A DNA stretch of 64,000 bases. It comes from Streptomyces venezuelae (GTDB lineage: Bacteria; Actinomycetota; Actinomycetes; Streptomycetales; Streptomycetaceae). The translations under genes and the position numbers were made by a program. A model generated the notes under the pieces. That model saw only the letters and a program-made list of their open reading frames with translations, ran no database searches and was not told where the DNA came from. Below are positions 10,221 through 18,782 of this stretch, in pieces (positions within the stretch are counted from its first letter, which is position 1; the number at the start of each line of letters is the position of its first letter). The DNA is taken from contig NZ_CP029194.1 of NCBI RefSeq assembly GCF_008642375.1, positions 2,728,001-2,792,000 of the forward strand, written 5' to 3'.

Positions 10221-11651
10221 ATGCGCCGTTCCAAAATCGTCTGCACGCTGGGCCCCGCCGTCGACTCGTATGAGCAGCTGAAGGCTCTCATCGAGGCCGG
10301 CATGAACGTGGCCCGATTCAACTTCAGCCACGGATCCCAGGCAGAGCACCAGGAGCGGTACGACCGCATCCGGCAGGTCTCCGCGGACACCGGGCACGCC
10401 GTCGGCGTCCTCGCCGACCTCCAGGGTCCCAAGATCCGCCTCGAGACCTTCGCCGAGGGCCCGGTCGAGCTGGTGCGCGGTGACGAGTTCACCATCACCA
10501 CCGACGACGTCCCCGGCGACAAGTCCATCTGCGGCACCACCTACAAGGGTCTGCCCGGCGACGTCTCCAAGGGCGACCAGGTCCTCATCAACGACGGCAA
10601 CGTCGAGCTGCGGGTCGTCGAGGTCGACGGTCCCCGGGTCAAGACGATCGTCGTCGAGGGCGGGGTCATCTCCGACCACAAGGGCATCAACCTGCCCGGC
10701 GCGGCCGTCAACGTCCCGGCCCTGTCGGAGAAGGACGTCGACGACCTCCGCTTCGCGCTCCGCATGGGCTGCGACATGGTCGCCCTCTCCTTCGTCCGCG
10801 ACGCCAACGACGTCAAGGACGTCCACAAGGTGATGGACGAGGAGGGCCGCCGCGTCCCCGTCATCGCCAAGGTCGAGAAGCCGCAGGCCGTCGAGAACAT
10901 GGAGGCCGTCGTCGCGGCCTTCGACGCGGTCATGGTGGCCCGTGGCGACCTCGCCGTCGAGTACCCGCTCGAGCGGGTCCCGATGGTGCAGAAGCGCCTC
11001 GTCGAGATGTGTCGCCGCAACGCCAAGCCGGTCATCGTCGCGACCCAGATGATGGAGTCGATGATCACCAACTCGCGGCCGACCCGCGCCGAGGCGAGCG
11101 ACGTCGCCAACGCGATCCTGGACGGCGCGGACGCGGTCATGCTGTCGGCCGAGTCCTCGGTCGGCGCGTACCCGATCGAGACCGTGAAGACGATGTCGAA
11201 GATCGTCGCCGCGGCCGAGGAGGAGCTGCTCTCCAAGGGCCTCCAGCCCCTGGTCCCGGGCAAGAAGCCGCGTACGCAGGGCGGCTCCGTCGCCCGCGCG
11301 GCCTGCGAGATCGCCGACTTCCTCGGCGGCAAGGCCCTGATCGCCTTCACCCAGTCCGGCGACACGGCCCGCCGCCTCTCCCGCTACCGGGTGCAGCAGC
11401 CGATCCTCGCCTTCACGACGGACGAGAACACCCGCAACCAGCTCACCCTGAGCTGGGGCGTGGAGTCCTTCCTCGTCCCGTTCGTGGAGACCACGGACGC
11501 GATGGTCGACCTCGTGGACGCCGAGCTCCTGAAGCTCCAGCGCTACAACGCGGGCGACACCATGGTCATCACGGCCGGCTCGCCCCCCGGCGTCCCCGGC
11601 ACCACGAACATGGTCCGCGTCCACCACCTGGGCGGCGGCGACCACGCCTGA
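10221..11651 (+). CDS. pyk: Pyruvate kinase
   Basis: Catalyses phosphoenolpyruvate + ADP to pyruvate + ATP. 476 aa, normal length. The start ATG gives MRRSKIVCTLGPA, the standard N-terminus. Active-site signatures: FSHGSQAEH, the metal/substrate region KVEKPQAVENMEAV, MVARGDLAVEYPLE and ATQMMESMI. An allosteric C-terminal domain is present (about 350-476). I recall two pyruvate kinases in S. coelicolor; this position, next to ackA-pta-pfkA, corresponds to pyk2. It has its own promoter 80 nt after ackA and ends at a strong hairpin. Confidence 0.96.
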   Translation: MRRSKIVCTLGPAVDSYEQLKALIEAGMNVARFNFSHGSQAEHQERYDRIRQVSADTGHAVGVLADLQGPKIRLETFAEGPVELVRGDEFTITTDDVPGDKSICGTTYKGLPGDVSKGDQVLINDGNVELRVVEVDGPRVKTIVVEGGVISDHKGINLPGAAVNVPALSEKDVDDLRFALRMGCDMVALSFVRDANDVKDVHKVMDEEGRRVPVIAKVEKPQAVENMEAVVAAFDAVMVARGDLAVEYPLERVPMVQKRLVEMCRRNAKPVIVATQMMESMITNSRPTRAEASDVANAILDGADAVMLSAESSVGAYPIETVKTMSKIVAAAEEELLSKGLQPLVPGKKPRTQGGSVARAACEIADFLGGKALIAFTQSGDTARRLSRYRVQQPILAFTTDENTRNQLTLSWGVESFLVPFVETTDAMVDLVDAELLKLQRYNAGDTMVITAGSPPGVPGTTNMVRVHHLGGGDHA

Positions 11652-11672
11652 CGCCCCGCCTGACGCGTAACG

Positions 11673-11714
11673 CCTGTGGGCCGCACCCCTTGGAGAAGGG
11701 GTGCGGCCCACAGG
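11673..11714. terminator. Bidirectional terminator, 19-bp perfect stem
   Basis: Stem CCTGTGGGCCGCACCCCTT with its exact complement and a GGAG loop, placed between the convergent pyk and Thr/Pro-rich genes. No U-run on either side. Confidence 0.85.
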
Positions 11715-11727
11715 TCTGTGCCGGCTG

Positions 11728-13098
11728 TCAGCCGGGCTCGACCGTGTTGCGGAGGCCCGGGACCTTGAGGGTGCCGCCGAACTGGCCCGCCTGCTTGAGC
11801 TTCACGTTGGTGAAGAAGGCGAAGGGGACGTCCAGCGGGGGCGGGGACTCCGGGCCGAAGGTGATCGGGATGAGGCCGAAGAGGTTGCCCTTCAGCTCCT
11901 CCGTGTACATCGTCACCGTGCCGTCGGTGATGGTCGACGTCGAGCCCCTGTCGGAGCGGACGTGGCCCGTGAAACCGGGCGAGTGGACCGTCAGCTGGTG
12001 GAGGTCCTTGATGTCGATGCCCGTCGCGGTGAACTTCAGGACCTTCTTGATCTTGCCACTGCCCGTCTTCACCTCGACGATGCCGTGGTACTTCAGGCCC
12101 TTGAGGGTGAGGAGCGTGCTCTCCAGCCGCCACGGCTCGTCCGGGAGCAGCGGGATGCCCGGCTCCAGTTCGGCCGCCGCGAGTGCCTCGGCGTCGAGCT
12201 CGGGGCACGGGAAGCGGGGCTTGGCCCCGTCGGGTATGGACTCGTCCTTCTTGGGGTCGAGACCCTTGGAGCTCTCCGGGAGCTCCTTGACGGTGACGCC
12301 GGCCTTGTCGGCCGCCTTCTCGATCGCCTTCCTGGTCGCCTCGGCGGCCGGGTCGGTGGCCGGGGCCTCGGTCGTCTTCGGCTTGGCGGGCGCGGTGGCC
12401 GGGGTCGTGGCCGAAGCGGTCGCGGTCGGCGAAGCCGGTGCGGTCGGCTCGTCGTCCGTCACGGTCTTCTGGACCGGGGCGGCCGTGGTGGGTGCCGTGG
12501 TCGGTGCCGCCGTCGTGGCCGTCGGCTTCGGCTCGGGGCCGTCGAGGAGGTCCTTGAGCGCGTCGCCCCAGCCCAGCGGGTCGAGCGGGTTCGTCGACTT
12601 CGCCGCCGAGGGGGTCGCGGTCGGCGCGGGCTCCTGCGCCTGCTGCGCGGCCGCCTGAGCGGTCTCCGTCGCGGTCGGCGCCGGGGTCGCGGTGGCGGTC
12701 GGGGCAGTGGTCCCCGTCGCCGAAGCGGTCGCCGAGGCCGTGGCCGTCGGGCCGGTCGTGGCCGTGGCGCTCGGGGTCGCGGTCGCGGAAGCGGTCGCCG
12801 AGGGGGTGGCCGTCGGCTTCGCGCTCTCCGTGGGCTTCGCCGTCGCCGTCTCCGTGGCTTCCGGAGTGGGCTCGTCCGAGCGGGTCACGCAGGGGCCCGG
12901 CGCGAAGGGGATGTCCTTCTCGTCGGCAAGGGCGAGCTTGGGCGTGAGGCCCATGCCCACGAACACCGCGGTCGGCATGGCGGCCAGCGCCATCGCCTTG
13001 CCCGCGGGGCCCTGGATCCTGTTCAGCAGCGACTTGCGCGGGGCCGCGTGCCGCGGGCCCTCCTTCGCGAGCGCCGACTGAGTCTCGTCACCCCGCAC
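11728..13098 (-). CDS. Secreted or envelope Thr/Ala/Pro-rich protein, last gene of DUF6230-DUF6114 operon
   Basis: 456-aa protein of unknown function. Near the N-terminus is a signal-like hydrophobic segment (MALAAMPTAVFVGMGLTPKLALA). A mucin-like region rich in Thr, Ala, Pro and Glu (about residues 65-270) follows, then a compact C-terminal domain of about 130 residues resembling a beta-rich fold (LESTLLTLKGLKYHG to VPGLRNTVEPG). I chose the GTG at 13098, preceded by GGGAGGAA; it overlaps the DUF6114 gene end by 11 nt. Homologues have been mislabelled hydrogenase expression protein HypF, which nothing here supports. Likely cell-surface or secreted. Confidence 0.7.
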   Translation of the reverse strand: MRGDETQSALAKEGPRHAAPRKSLLNRIQGPAGKAMALAAMPTAVFVGMGLTPKLALADEKDIPFAPGPCVTRSDEPTPEATETATAKPTESAKPTATPSATASATATPSATATTGPTATASATASATGTTAPTATATPAPTATETAQAAAQQAQEPAPTATPSAAKSTNPLDPLGWGDALKDLLDGPEPKPTATTAAPTTAPTTAAPVQKTVTDDEPTAPASPTATASATTPATAPAKPKTTEAPATDPAAEATRKAIEKAADKAGVTVKELPESSKGLDPKKDESIPDGAKPRFPCPELDAEALAAAELEPGIPLLPDEPWRLESTLLTLKGLKYHGIVEVKTGSGKIKKVLKFTATGIDIKDLHQLTVHSPGFTGHVRSDRGSTSTITDGTVTMYTEELKGNLFGLIPITFGPESPPPLDVPFAFFTNVKLKQAGQFGGTLKVPGLRNTVEPG

Positions 13099-13657
13099 TG
13101 TTCCTCCCGCCATTGGCGTCGGTCGTCGTTTCGGCCGCCGACTCGTACGTCTCGCGCTGCTCCGGGACGCCGGCCGCCACCACGACCTCGGTCTCGAGCT
13201 CGGCGCCGGCCTCCTCGGAGGCCTCAAGCTGACCGTCGTGCTGTGCGTCGTCGTCGGTCTCCTCGACCGGGGGCGCCGGCGCCCAGGCGGCGGACATGCC
13301 ACCTCCGATCAGGGAGAACAGGAACCCGATGACCAGACCGCCGAAGTTCGACACCGGGATGGAGACCAGCGCCAGGATGATCGACGCGACGCCCGCGAAG
13401 ACCCGCACGATCGGCTGGAACCACATCGTGAGGCCGAGGGTGATGAGCAGGACGCCGATGATCAGCGCGCCGGCTCCGGCGGTCGTCTGCATGGCGAGCG
13501 TGGCGTTGCCGAGCCGAAAGTCCCCGTACGGGAGATAGGCGATCGGTACGCCGCCGATGATGGTGAACAGTCCCGCCCAGAAGGGCCGGGTCTGCCGCCA
13601 GACCTTGAACCGGTTCTCCTTGGGGACTTCGCGGGAGGCGGGGATCTCGGCGCTCAT
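13088..13657 (-). CDS. DUF6114 integral membrane protein
   Basis: 189-aa membrane protein with four hydrophobic helices between about residues 27 and 130 (WAGLFTIIGGVPIAYL, AGALIIGVLLITLGLTMW, VFAGVASIILALVSI, FGGLVIGFLFSLIGGGMSAAW), then an acidic cytoplasmic or surface tail. The ATG at 13657 has GGGAGCTG upstream. Function unknown; it is regularly found between DUF6230 and a Thr/Pro-rich protein in streptomycetes, so the three products probably act together in the envelope. Confidence 0.75.
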   Translation of the reverse strand: MSAEIPASREVPKENRFKVWRQTRPFWAGLFTIIGGVPIAYLPYGDFRLGNATLAMQTTAGAGALIIGVLLITLGLTMWFQPIVRVFAGVASIILALVSIPVSNFGGLVIGFLFSLIGGGMSAAWAPAPPVEETDDDAQHDGQLEASEEAGAELETEVVVAAGVPEQRETYESAAETTTDANGGRNSAG

Positions 13658-13764
13658 GGAAACAGCTCCCTGGAAGCGGTGTTGCTGAGAAAGGTGAAGA
13701 AGGTGGTGCTGACGGGCCGGAACGGGTGGGGCCGTACGGGACGGCCCACACCCTCCGGACCGGG

Positions 13765-14433
13765 TCAGTCCTTGAAGCACTCCTGCGACGTGCCCCTGTG
13801 CAGCGACAGGTTCAGGTTCGGGAGCTTGAAGGTGGCGGCGGTGGTCGCCCACGCCTTCTGCTCGACGTCGTTCAGCACGGCCTCCTTGGCGCGCTGGCCG
13901 AAGCCGTACGGGTTCGCCTTGGTGTTGGGCTGGATGCCCGGCTTGCCCTCGATCGGCTTGCCGTCAGGCCCCGTGTTGAGCGCGCCGGCCGCGACACCGA
14001 TGTCGATCTGCTTGAACTCGGCGTTGGTCTTGAGCTTGGAGACATCGAGGTAGATGTCCTCGGCGTAGACCTTGTCCTTGCCGTCACCGGCCGTGAGCCG
14101 GAGCGTGACGTCACCGATGAACGGCACCTTCGGCGTCACGACCGACTGGCACATGTCGGTGATCCAGGCCTTCGAGAAGCCCGAGACGGCGACCGGAGCG
14201 GCGAAGTTGTTGCCGTCCAGGTCCTTGGCGCCGTTGACGCTGCCGTACTGGACGAAGTCCTCGCCGACGAGGCTCTTCGCCTTAACCTTGAATTCCTGGC
14301 CGGAGATCGAGAAGGACGCGGCCAGCGCGCCCTGGGCCAGGCCGACGCCGATCGCGGCCGTCGCGGCCACGCTCGGGACCATGACGACGGCGAACCGCTT
14401 CCATCTGGTTCCGCCACGAACCTGGGACTTCAT
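13765..14433 (-). CDS. DUF6230 exported protein
   Basis: 222-aa protein with an N-terminal signal sequence (KRFAVVMVPSVAATAAIGVGLAQGALA, cleavage probably after ALA). The rest has two cysteines (in DMCQS and QECFKD) that could form a disulfide. The ATG at 14433 follows a good ribosome-binding site (GAAGGAGGAA). Some genomes call this family cholesterol esterase; I see no GxSxG nucleophile motif, so that label looks wrong. First gene of a three-gene operon. Confidence 0.75.
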   Translation of the reverse strand: MKSQVRGGTRWKRFAVVMVPSVAATAAIGVGLAQGALAASFSISGQEFKVKAKSLVGEDFVQYGSVNGAKDLDGNNFAAPVAVSGFSKAWITDMCQSVVTPKVPFIGDVTLRLTAGDGKDKVYAEDIYLDVSKLKTNAEFKQIDIGVAAGALNTGPDGKPIEGKPGIQPNTKANPYGFGQRAKEAVLNDVEQKAWATTAATFKLPNLNLSLHRGTSQECFKD

Positions 14434-14786
14434 GAGAATTCCTCCTTCTCGGACGTACATCTCCGGGAAGGGCCGGGGCCCGTCCCGGGATGGGAGAAGA
14501 GCTACGTCCTCGGGAAGGGAAGCACCGAGGCATCAGGCGGCGCGCTGCGCGTCCGAATCACCGGCGATCACCCCCGAGCGACAACCATGAGCCACGCTTT
14601 GCGCGTGACCGGATTGGACAGGCCCCGTTCGGTGAGAGCGGGAACCCCCCTGTCCACGGCCGGCGCTTGGGGCACCGGCCCGCCCGGTGGGGACCCTCCC
14701 CTCTTACCCGGGTGGTTGCCGGGGTGTGCGGTTCGGACCGAGCGTCGCCGATCGTTGTCCATTCCGGGCGCTCGCACAAGGGGGTT

Positions 14787-14804
14787 CGTTACCGGCTAGT
14801 AACG
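14787..14804. promoter_or_regulatory. Candidate operator CGTTAC-N6-GTAACG
   Basis: An 18-bp imperfect palindrome CGTTACCGGCTAGTAACG, symmetrical as CGTTACYRGCYRGTAACG. It resembles TetR-family operators. It sits about 355 bp upstream of the DUF6230 start codon, so its target promoter is uncertain. Confidence 0.4.
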
Positions 14805-14933
14805 GGTGGATAACCGGGGCATGGCGGGGCGGGGCCGAGCGGGCACGCAGGGTGCGGTCGAGTGCCGACGAATATCATCAGATAGCCGGATGAAGGCGGA
14901 CAGAATCCTCGGTTCGACTTACTGCAAGTAACA

Positions 14934-14971
14934 GCGGCCGCGATTACCAAGTTTTGGTAAAGCGCGGCCGC
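14934..14971. terminator. Hairpin downstream of the thioredoxin gene
   Basis: Arms GCGGCCGCG and CGCGGCCGC enclose an inner stem TTACCAA-GTT-TTGGTAA, with a 1/2-nt internal loop. It lies about 65 nt past the stop of the leftward thioredoxin gene and is its likely terminator. Confidence 0.6.
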
Positions 14972-15035
14972 CGTTTGTCGCCGTGTCGCCAAATCGTCGG
15001 CGGATTCGGCGCACTGCGGGGAACTCGGGAGCGTT

Positions 15036-16007
15036 CTAGAAAAGGACCCGGGCGAGAGCCTGGCGGGCCGACGTCACTCGCGGGTCGTCGGCGCCGATCA
15101 CCTCGAAGAGCTCCAGAAGCCGCAGCCGCGCCGCGTCCCTGTCCTCGCCGGCCGTGCGGCGCACGGTCTCCACGAGGCGCCCGAAGGCGTCCTCCACATG
15201 ACCGCCCACCAGGTCGAGGTCGGCGGCGGCGATCTGCGCGGCGACGTCCGACTGGTCGTCCGCCGCGTTCTTGCGTACGACGGCGGGGTCGAGGTCCTGG
15301 ACCCGGGCGAGGAGCTCGGCCTGGGCGAGGCCCAGCTTGGCCTCCGGATGCGCAGGGTCGTCGGCGAGCACGTTCTTGTACGCCTGGACCGCACCCGCCA
15401 GGTCACCTGCGTCGAGCGCGGACATGGCCGCTTCGAGGAGGGCGTCGTACGGGCCGACGGGGCGTGCGGCGGCGGCCGGTCCTTCGGCGTCCGCGCCGGC
15501 GTCCACGGCGATGCCCGTGAGGCCGAAACGCTCCTCGCCGACCATGATCAGCTGGTCGAGGGTCTCGCGGATCTGCGCCTCGGGCACCGCACCCTGGAAG
15601 AGCGGCAGCGCCTGGCCGGCGACCACCGCGAAAACGGCCGGAATTCCCTGGATGCCGAACTGCTGCATCAGCATCTGGTTGGCATCGACGTCGATCTTCG
15701 CGAGCAGGAAGCGGCCGTGGTACTCGACGGCCAGGCGCTCCAGGAGGGGGCCGAGCTGCTTGCAGGGCTCGCACCACTCGGCCCAGAAGTCGAGGACGAC
15801 CGGGACCTCGGCGGAGCGCTGGATGACATCGCGCTCAAAGCCGGCCTCGTCGACGTCGATCACCAGGGCTGACGGGGGCACCGCGGCGGGGCCACCCGTC
15901 CGGGCGGCCTCGGCCCGGACCTGCTCCGCCTTGGCCTTGGCCTCTCCGGCCGCCTTCACCGCGGCAAGGTCGACGACGCCGCTCATGGACATGTTTCGGG
16001 GCTGCAT
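15036..16007 (-). CDS. YbbN/CnoX-like thioredoxin with TPR region
   Basis: 323 aa. A thioredoxin domain (about residues 45-150) with an intact WCEPC redox motif and cis-Pro loop GIPAVF is followed by a helical TPR-like region (about 185-323), the architecture of YbbN/CnoX co-chaperones. E. coli CnoX lacks the full CxxC pair, so this protein may be a true disulfide reductase as well as a holdase. The ATG at 16007 is chosen because GGGGGAGG lies 8 nt upstream; the in-frame extension to 16163 has no ribosome-binding site. Cytoplasmic. Confidence 0.85.
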   Translation of the reverse strand: MQPRNMSMSGVVDLAAVKAAGEAKAKAEQVRAEAARTGGPAAVPPSALVIDVDEAGFERDVIQRSAEVPVVLDFWAEWCEPCKQLGPLLERLAVEYHGRFLLAKIDVDANQMLMQQFGIQGIPAVFAVVAGQALPLFQGAVPEAQIRETLDQLIMVGEERFGLTGIAVDAGADAEGPAAAARPVGPYDALLEAAMSALDAGDLAGAVQAYKNVLADDPAHPEAKLGLAQAELLARVQDLDPAVVRKNAADDQSDVAAQIAAADLDLVGGHVEDAFGRLVETVRRTAGEDRDAARLRLLELFEVIGADDPRVTSARQALARVLF

Positions 16008-16328
16008 GCGTACATCCTCCCCCTTCCGCGCGCGTAACCGGTAAGTCATGGCGGAACCGTGCCGCCCGTACGCCTCCCGCCGGTGTGCGAGACGTCCCGG
16101 GCAACACGGTTCTTCGTCTTCGTTCCGCACCGGATCCCCACCCGGTGCGCGCCGGGTCCCCACCCGGCACTTGGTTGTCGCTCGGGCCGCTCAAAGCCTT
16201 TCGCTACAGGTCGTAGCGTAACTCTCCGGGGGGATCGGCGGGGAGGGCGCGGGAGCGATCCGATCGGTGAACTGCCTCACATCACGCACCCCTGGCGCCG
16301 TACCTACCGACGGGTATGGTCGTCGTCC
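16008..16328. other. Divergent intergenic region, thioredoxin/TetR
   Basis: No gene seen in this 321-bp stretch. It contains the inverted repeat CGCTAC-AGGTC-GTAGCG (16202-16218), a plausible operator of the adjacent TetR, and a promoter-like TATGGT (16315-16320) placed 8 nt before the tetR ATG. Confidence 0.45.
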
Positions 16329-16961
16329 ATGTGCAGCAGTACCCCCCGCAACAGCCGTACCGGACGCCCCCGCTCCACCGAGGCCGACACCGCCATCCTG
16401 GAGGCGACCCGCGCCGCCCTGGTCGATCTCGGCTGGTCCAAGCTCACGATGGGGGACGTCGCCGGCCGCGCCGGGGTTGCGAAGACGACGCTCTACCGCC
16501 GCTGGGCCAACAAGAACGAGCTCGTGGTGGACGCCGTTGCCGTCCTCTTCGATGAACTCGAACTGCCCGACCTTGGTTCCCTCCAGGCCGACATCGAGCA
16601 TGTCGTCCTCCAGTTCGCGGCGCTCCTCGAACGCCCGGAGACCAAGACGGCCCTGATGGCGGTGGTGGCCGAGTCGACCCGCGACGCCCCGCTGCGCGAG
16701 CGCATCCGCGCCTCGATAGTCGACCGCCAGAAGCGTCTCGTCCTGGACGGCCGCCGGCGCGCGCAGCAGCGCGGCGAGCTCCCCTCGGACCGCGATCCGG
16801 TCGCCGTGGACGCCACGGACGACCTGATCTTCGACGTCATCGCGGGGGCGGTCGTCCACCGCGCCCTGGTGAGCGCCGAACCGGTCGACGGTGAGTGGGT
16901 GACCCGCCTCTCCGCCCTCCTGGTGGGCGGCCTGGGCGCGGTGGCGGCGCTCGGCGAGTGA
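16329..16961 (+). CDS. TetR/AcrR-family regulator
   Basis: 210 aa. The N-terminal HTH is clear (LGWSKLTMGDVAGRAGVAKTTLYRRWANKNELV, about residues 33-65), followed by a ligand-binding domain of the kind with a TetR_C_16/C_11-like length. The ATG at 16329 has a TATGGT box 8 nt upstream and no Shine-Dalgarno sequence, so it may be leaderless. It converges on icmA and shares a terminator with it. Ligand unknown. Confidence 0.85.
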   Translation: MCSSTPRNSRTGRPRSTEADTAILEATRAALVDLGWSKLTMGDVAGRAGVAKTTLYRRWANKNELVVDAVAVLFDELELPDLGSLQADIEHVVLQFAALLERPETKTALMAVVAESTRDAPLRERIRASIVDRQKRLVLDGRRRAQQRGELPSDRDPVAVDATDDLIFDVIAGAVVHRALVSAEPVDGEWVTRLSALLVGGLGAVAALGE

Positions 16962-17023
16962 GTCCGGGCGGGCCCGAAGTCCGTCACCTCGGCACGACGG
17001 CACGACAGCAAGACAGCAAGACA

Positions 17024-17059
17024 GCAGGGGCGGTACGGGAACTCCCGTACCGCCCCTGC
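17024..17059. terminator. Bidirectional terminator, 16-bp perfect stem
   Basis: GCAGGGGCGGTACGGG with its complement and an AACT loop, between convergent tetR and icmA. It is preceded by short direct repeats of AAGACAGC (about 17003-17025). Confidence 0.8.
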
Positions 17060-17074
17060 CGCTTGTCCCGCGCC

Positions 17075-18775
17075 CTAGAAGCCCGGCGGCTCCGTGTAGA
17101 CGCCCCACTCGTCGCGCAGGGCGTTGCAGATCTCGCCGAGCGTGGCCTCGGCGCGTACGGCCTCCAGCATCGGGGCGATCATGTTCGACCCGTCCCGGGC
17201 CGCCACCAGCATCGCGTCGATCGAGGCGCGGACCTTGGCGTCGTCGCGGCGCGCCTTGCGCTCGCCGAGGACGCGGACCTGCTCCCACTCGACCTCGTGA
17301 CTGACCCGCAGGATCTCCAGGTCGCCGGTGACGGAGCCGTGGTGGCAGTTGACGCCGACGACCCGCTTGTCGCCCTTCTCCAGGGACTGCTGGTACTGGA
17401 AGGCGGACTCGGCGATCTCGCCGGTGAACCAGCCGTCCTCGATGCCCCGCAGGATGCCCGAGGTGATCGGCCCGATCGGGTGCTGCCCGTCCGGGTGGGC
17501 GCGGCGGCCGCGCTCCTTGATCTGGTCGAAGATCTTCTCGGCGTCGGCCTCGATGCGGTCGGTGAGCTGCTCGACGTACCAGGAGCCGCCCAGCGGGTCG
17601 GCCACGTTGGCCACGCCCGTCTCCTCCATCAGCACCTGCTGCGTGCGCAGCGCGATCTCGGCGGCCTGTGCGCTGGGCAGCGCGAGGGTCTCGTCGAGGG
17701 CGTTGGTGTGGAGGGAGTTGGTGCCGCCGAGGACGGCGGAGAGGGCCTCGACCGCCGTGCGGACGACGTTGTTGTACGGCTGCTGGGCGGTGAGGGAGAC
17801 CCCGGCGGTCTGGGTGTGGAAGCGGAGCCACTGGGCCTTGTCGGTCTTGGCGCCGTACACCTCCTTCATCCAGCGCGCCCAGATCCGGCGGGCCGCGCGG
17901 AACTTGGCGATCTCCTCGAAGAAGTCGAGGTGCGCGTCGAAGAAGAAGGACAGGCCGGGGGCGAAGACGTCGACGTCGAGGCCGCGGCTGAGTCCCAGCT
18001 CCACGTAGCCGAAGCCGTCGGCGAGGGTGTACGCGAGCTCCTGCGCGGCCGTCGCCCCGGCCTCGCGGATGTGGTAGCCGGAGACGGAGAGCGGCTTGTA
18101 CGCGGGGATGCCCTGCGCGCAGTGCTCCATCAGGTCGCCGATGAGACGCAGATGGGGCTCGGGCTCGAAGAGCCACTCCTTCTGCGCGATGTACTCCTTG
18201 AAGATGTCGGTCTGGAGCGTGCCGTTGAGCACGGCCGGGTCGACGCCCTGACGCTCGGCGGCGACCAGGTACATGCAGAAGGCGGGCACGGCCGGCCCGG
18301 AGATCGTCATCGAGGTGGTGACGTCGCCGAGCGGGATGTCCTTGAAGAGGACCTCCATGTCGGCGGCGGAGTCGATGGCGACGCCGCAGTGGCCGACCTC
18401 GCCGAGCGCCTTCGGGTCGTCGGAGTCGCGGCCCATGAGGGTCGGCATGTCGAAGGCGACGGAGAGGCCGCCGCCGCCGGCCTCCAGGATCATCTTGTAC
18501 CGCTCGTTGGTCTGCTCGGCGTTGCCGAAGCCCGCGAACTGGCGGATGGTCCAGGTCCGGCCCCGGTAGCCGGTCGCGTGGAGTCCCCGGGTGAAGGGGT
18601 ACTCACCGGGCCAGCCGATGCGCTCGAACCCCTCGTAGGCGTCGCCCGGCCGGGGCCCGTAGACGGGCTCCACGGCGTCGCCGGAGAGCGTGGTGAAGTC
18701 GGCGTCCCGCTTGCGGGCCTTGTCGTAACGGGCCTGCCAGCGACGGCGGCCTTCCTCGATGGCGTCAGCGTCCAT
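17075..18775 (-). CDS. icmA: Isobutyryl-CoA mutase large subunit
   Basis: Coenzyme B12-dependent carbon-skeleton mutase subunit interconverting isobutyryl-CoA and n-butyryl-CoA. 566 aa, the same length I recall for IcmA; it has the TIM-barrel acyl-CoA domain but no B12-binding domain, so it needs a separate IcmB subunit that is not in the window. Specificity residues support the call: F80 (TIRQFAGFG), where methylmalonyl-CoA mutase has Tyr, and Q198 (YIAQKEWLF), where that enzyme has the carboxylate-binding Arg. The catalytic His is H236 (SVSGYHIREAG). MeaB-type chaperone and adenosyltransferase genes are elsewhere in the window. A 24-bp palindrome sits immediately before the start codon. Confidence 0.93.
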   Translation of the reverse strand: MDADAIEEGRRRWQARYDKARKRDADFTTLSGDAVEPVYGPRPGDAYEGFERIGWPGEYPFTRGLHATGYRGRTWTIRQFAGFGNAEQTNERYKMILEAGGGGLSVAFDMPTLMGRDSDDPKALGEVGHCGVAIDSAADMEVLFKDIPLGDVTTSMTISGPAVPAFCMYLVAAERQGVDPAVLNGTLQTDIFKEYIAQKEWLFEPEPHLRLIGDLMEHCAQGIPAYKPLSVSGYHIREAGATAAQELAYTLADGFGYVELGLSRGLDVDVFAPGLSFFFDAHLDFFEEIAKFRAARRIWARWMKEVYGAKTDKAQWLRFHTQTAGVSLTAQQPYNNVVRTAVEALSAVLGGTNSLHTNALDETLALPSAQAAEIALRTQQVLMEETGVANVADPLGGSWYVEQLTDRIEADAEKIFDQIKERGRRAHPDGQHPIGPITSGILRGIEDGWFTGEIAESAFQYQQSLEKGDKRVVGVNCHHGSVTGDLEILRVSHEVEWEQVRVLGERKARRDDAKVRASIDAMLVAARDGSNMIAPMLEAVRAEATLGEICNALRDEWGVYTEPPGF

Positions 18776-18782
18776 GACTCGA

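Larger units (their letters stand above)
14434..15035. other. 602-bp non-coding region upstream of the DUF6230 operon
   Basis: No gene is supported. It should contain the DUF6230 operon promoter, reading leftward. It carries three inverted repeats sharing TTAC/GTAA half-sites: at 14787-14804, TTACTGCAAGTAA near 14920-14932, and one inside the hairpin at 14934-14971. A leader of up to about 350 nt is possible. Confidence 0.5.

Noticed and set aside
13765..14433. Cholesterol esterase annotation used for this family
   Set aside because: No GxSxG nucleophile or esterase triad is visible; the protein is DUF6230.
14490..14813. 107-codon plus-strand frame in the 602-bp gap
   Set aside because: Arg/Pro/Gly-rich, no ribosome-binding site and no recognisable homology; treated as non-coding.
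17075..18775. Methylmalonyl-CoA mutase large subunit
   Set aside because: F80 and Q198 replace the Tyr and Arg needed for the methylmalonyl carboxylate, and the B12-binding domain is missing, so IcmA fits better.
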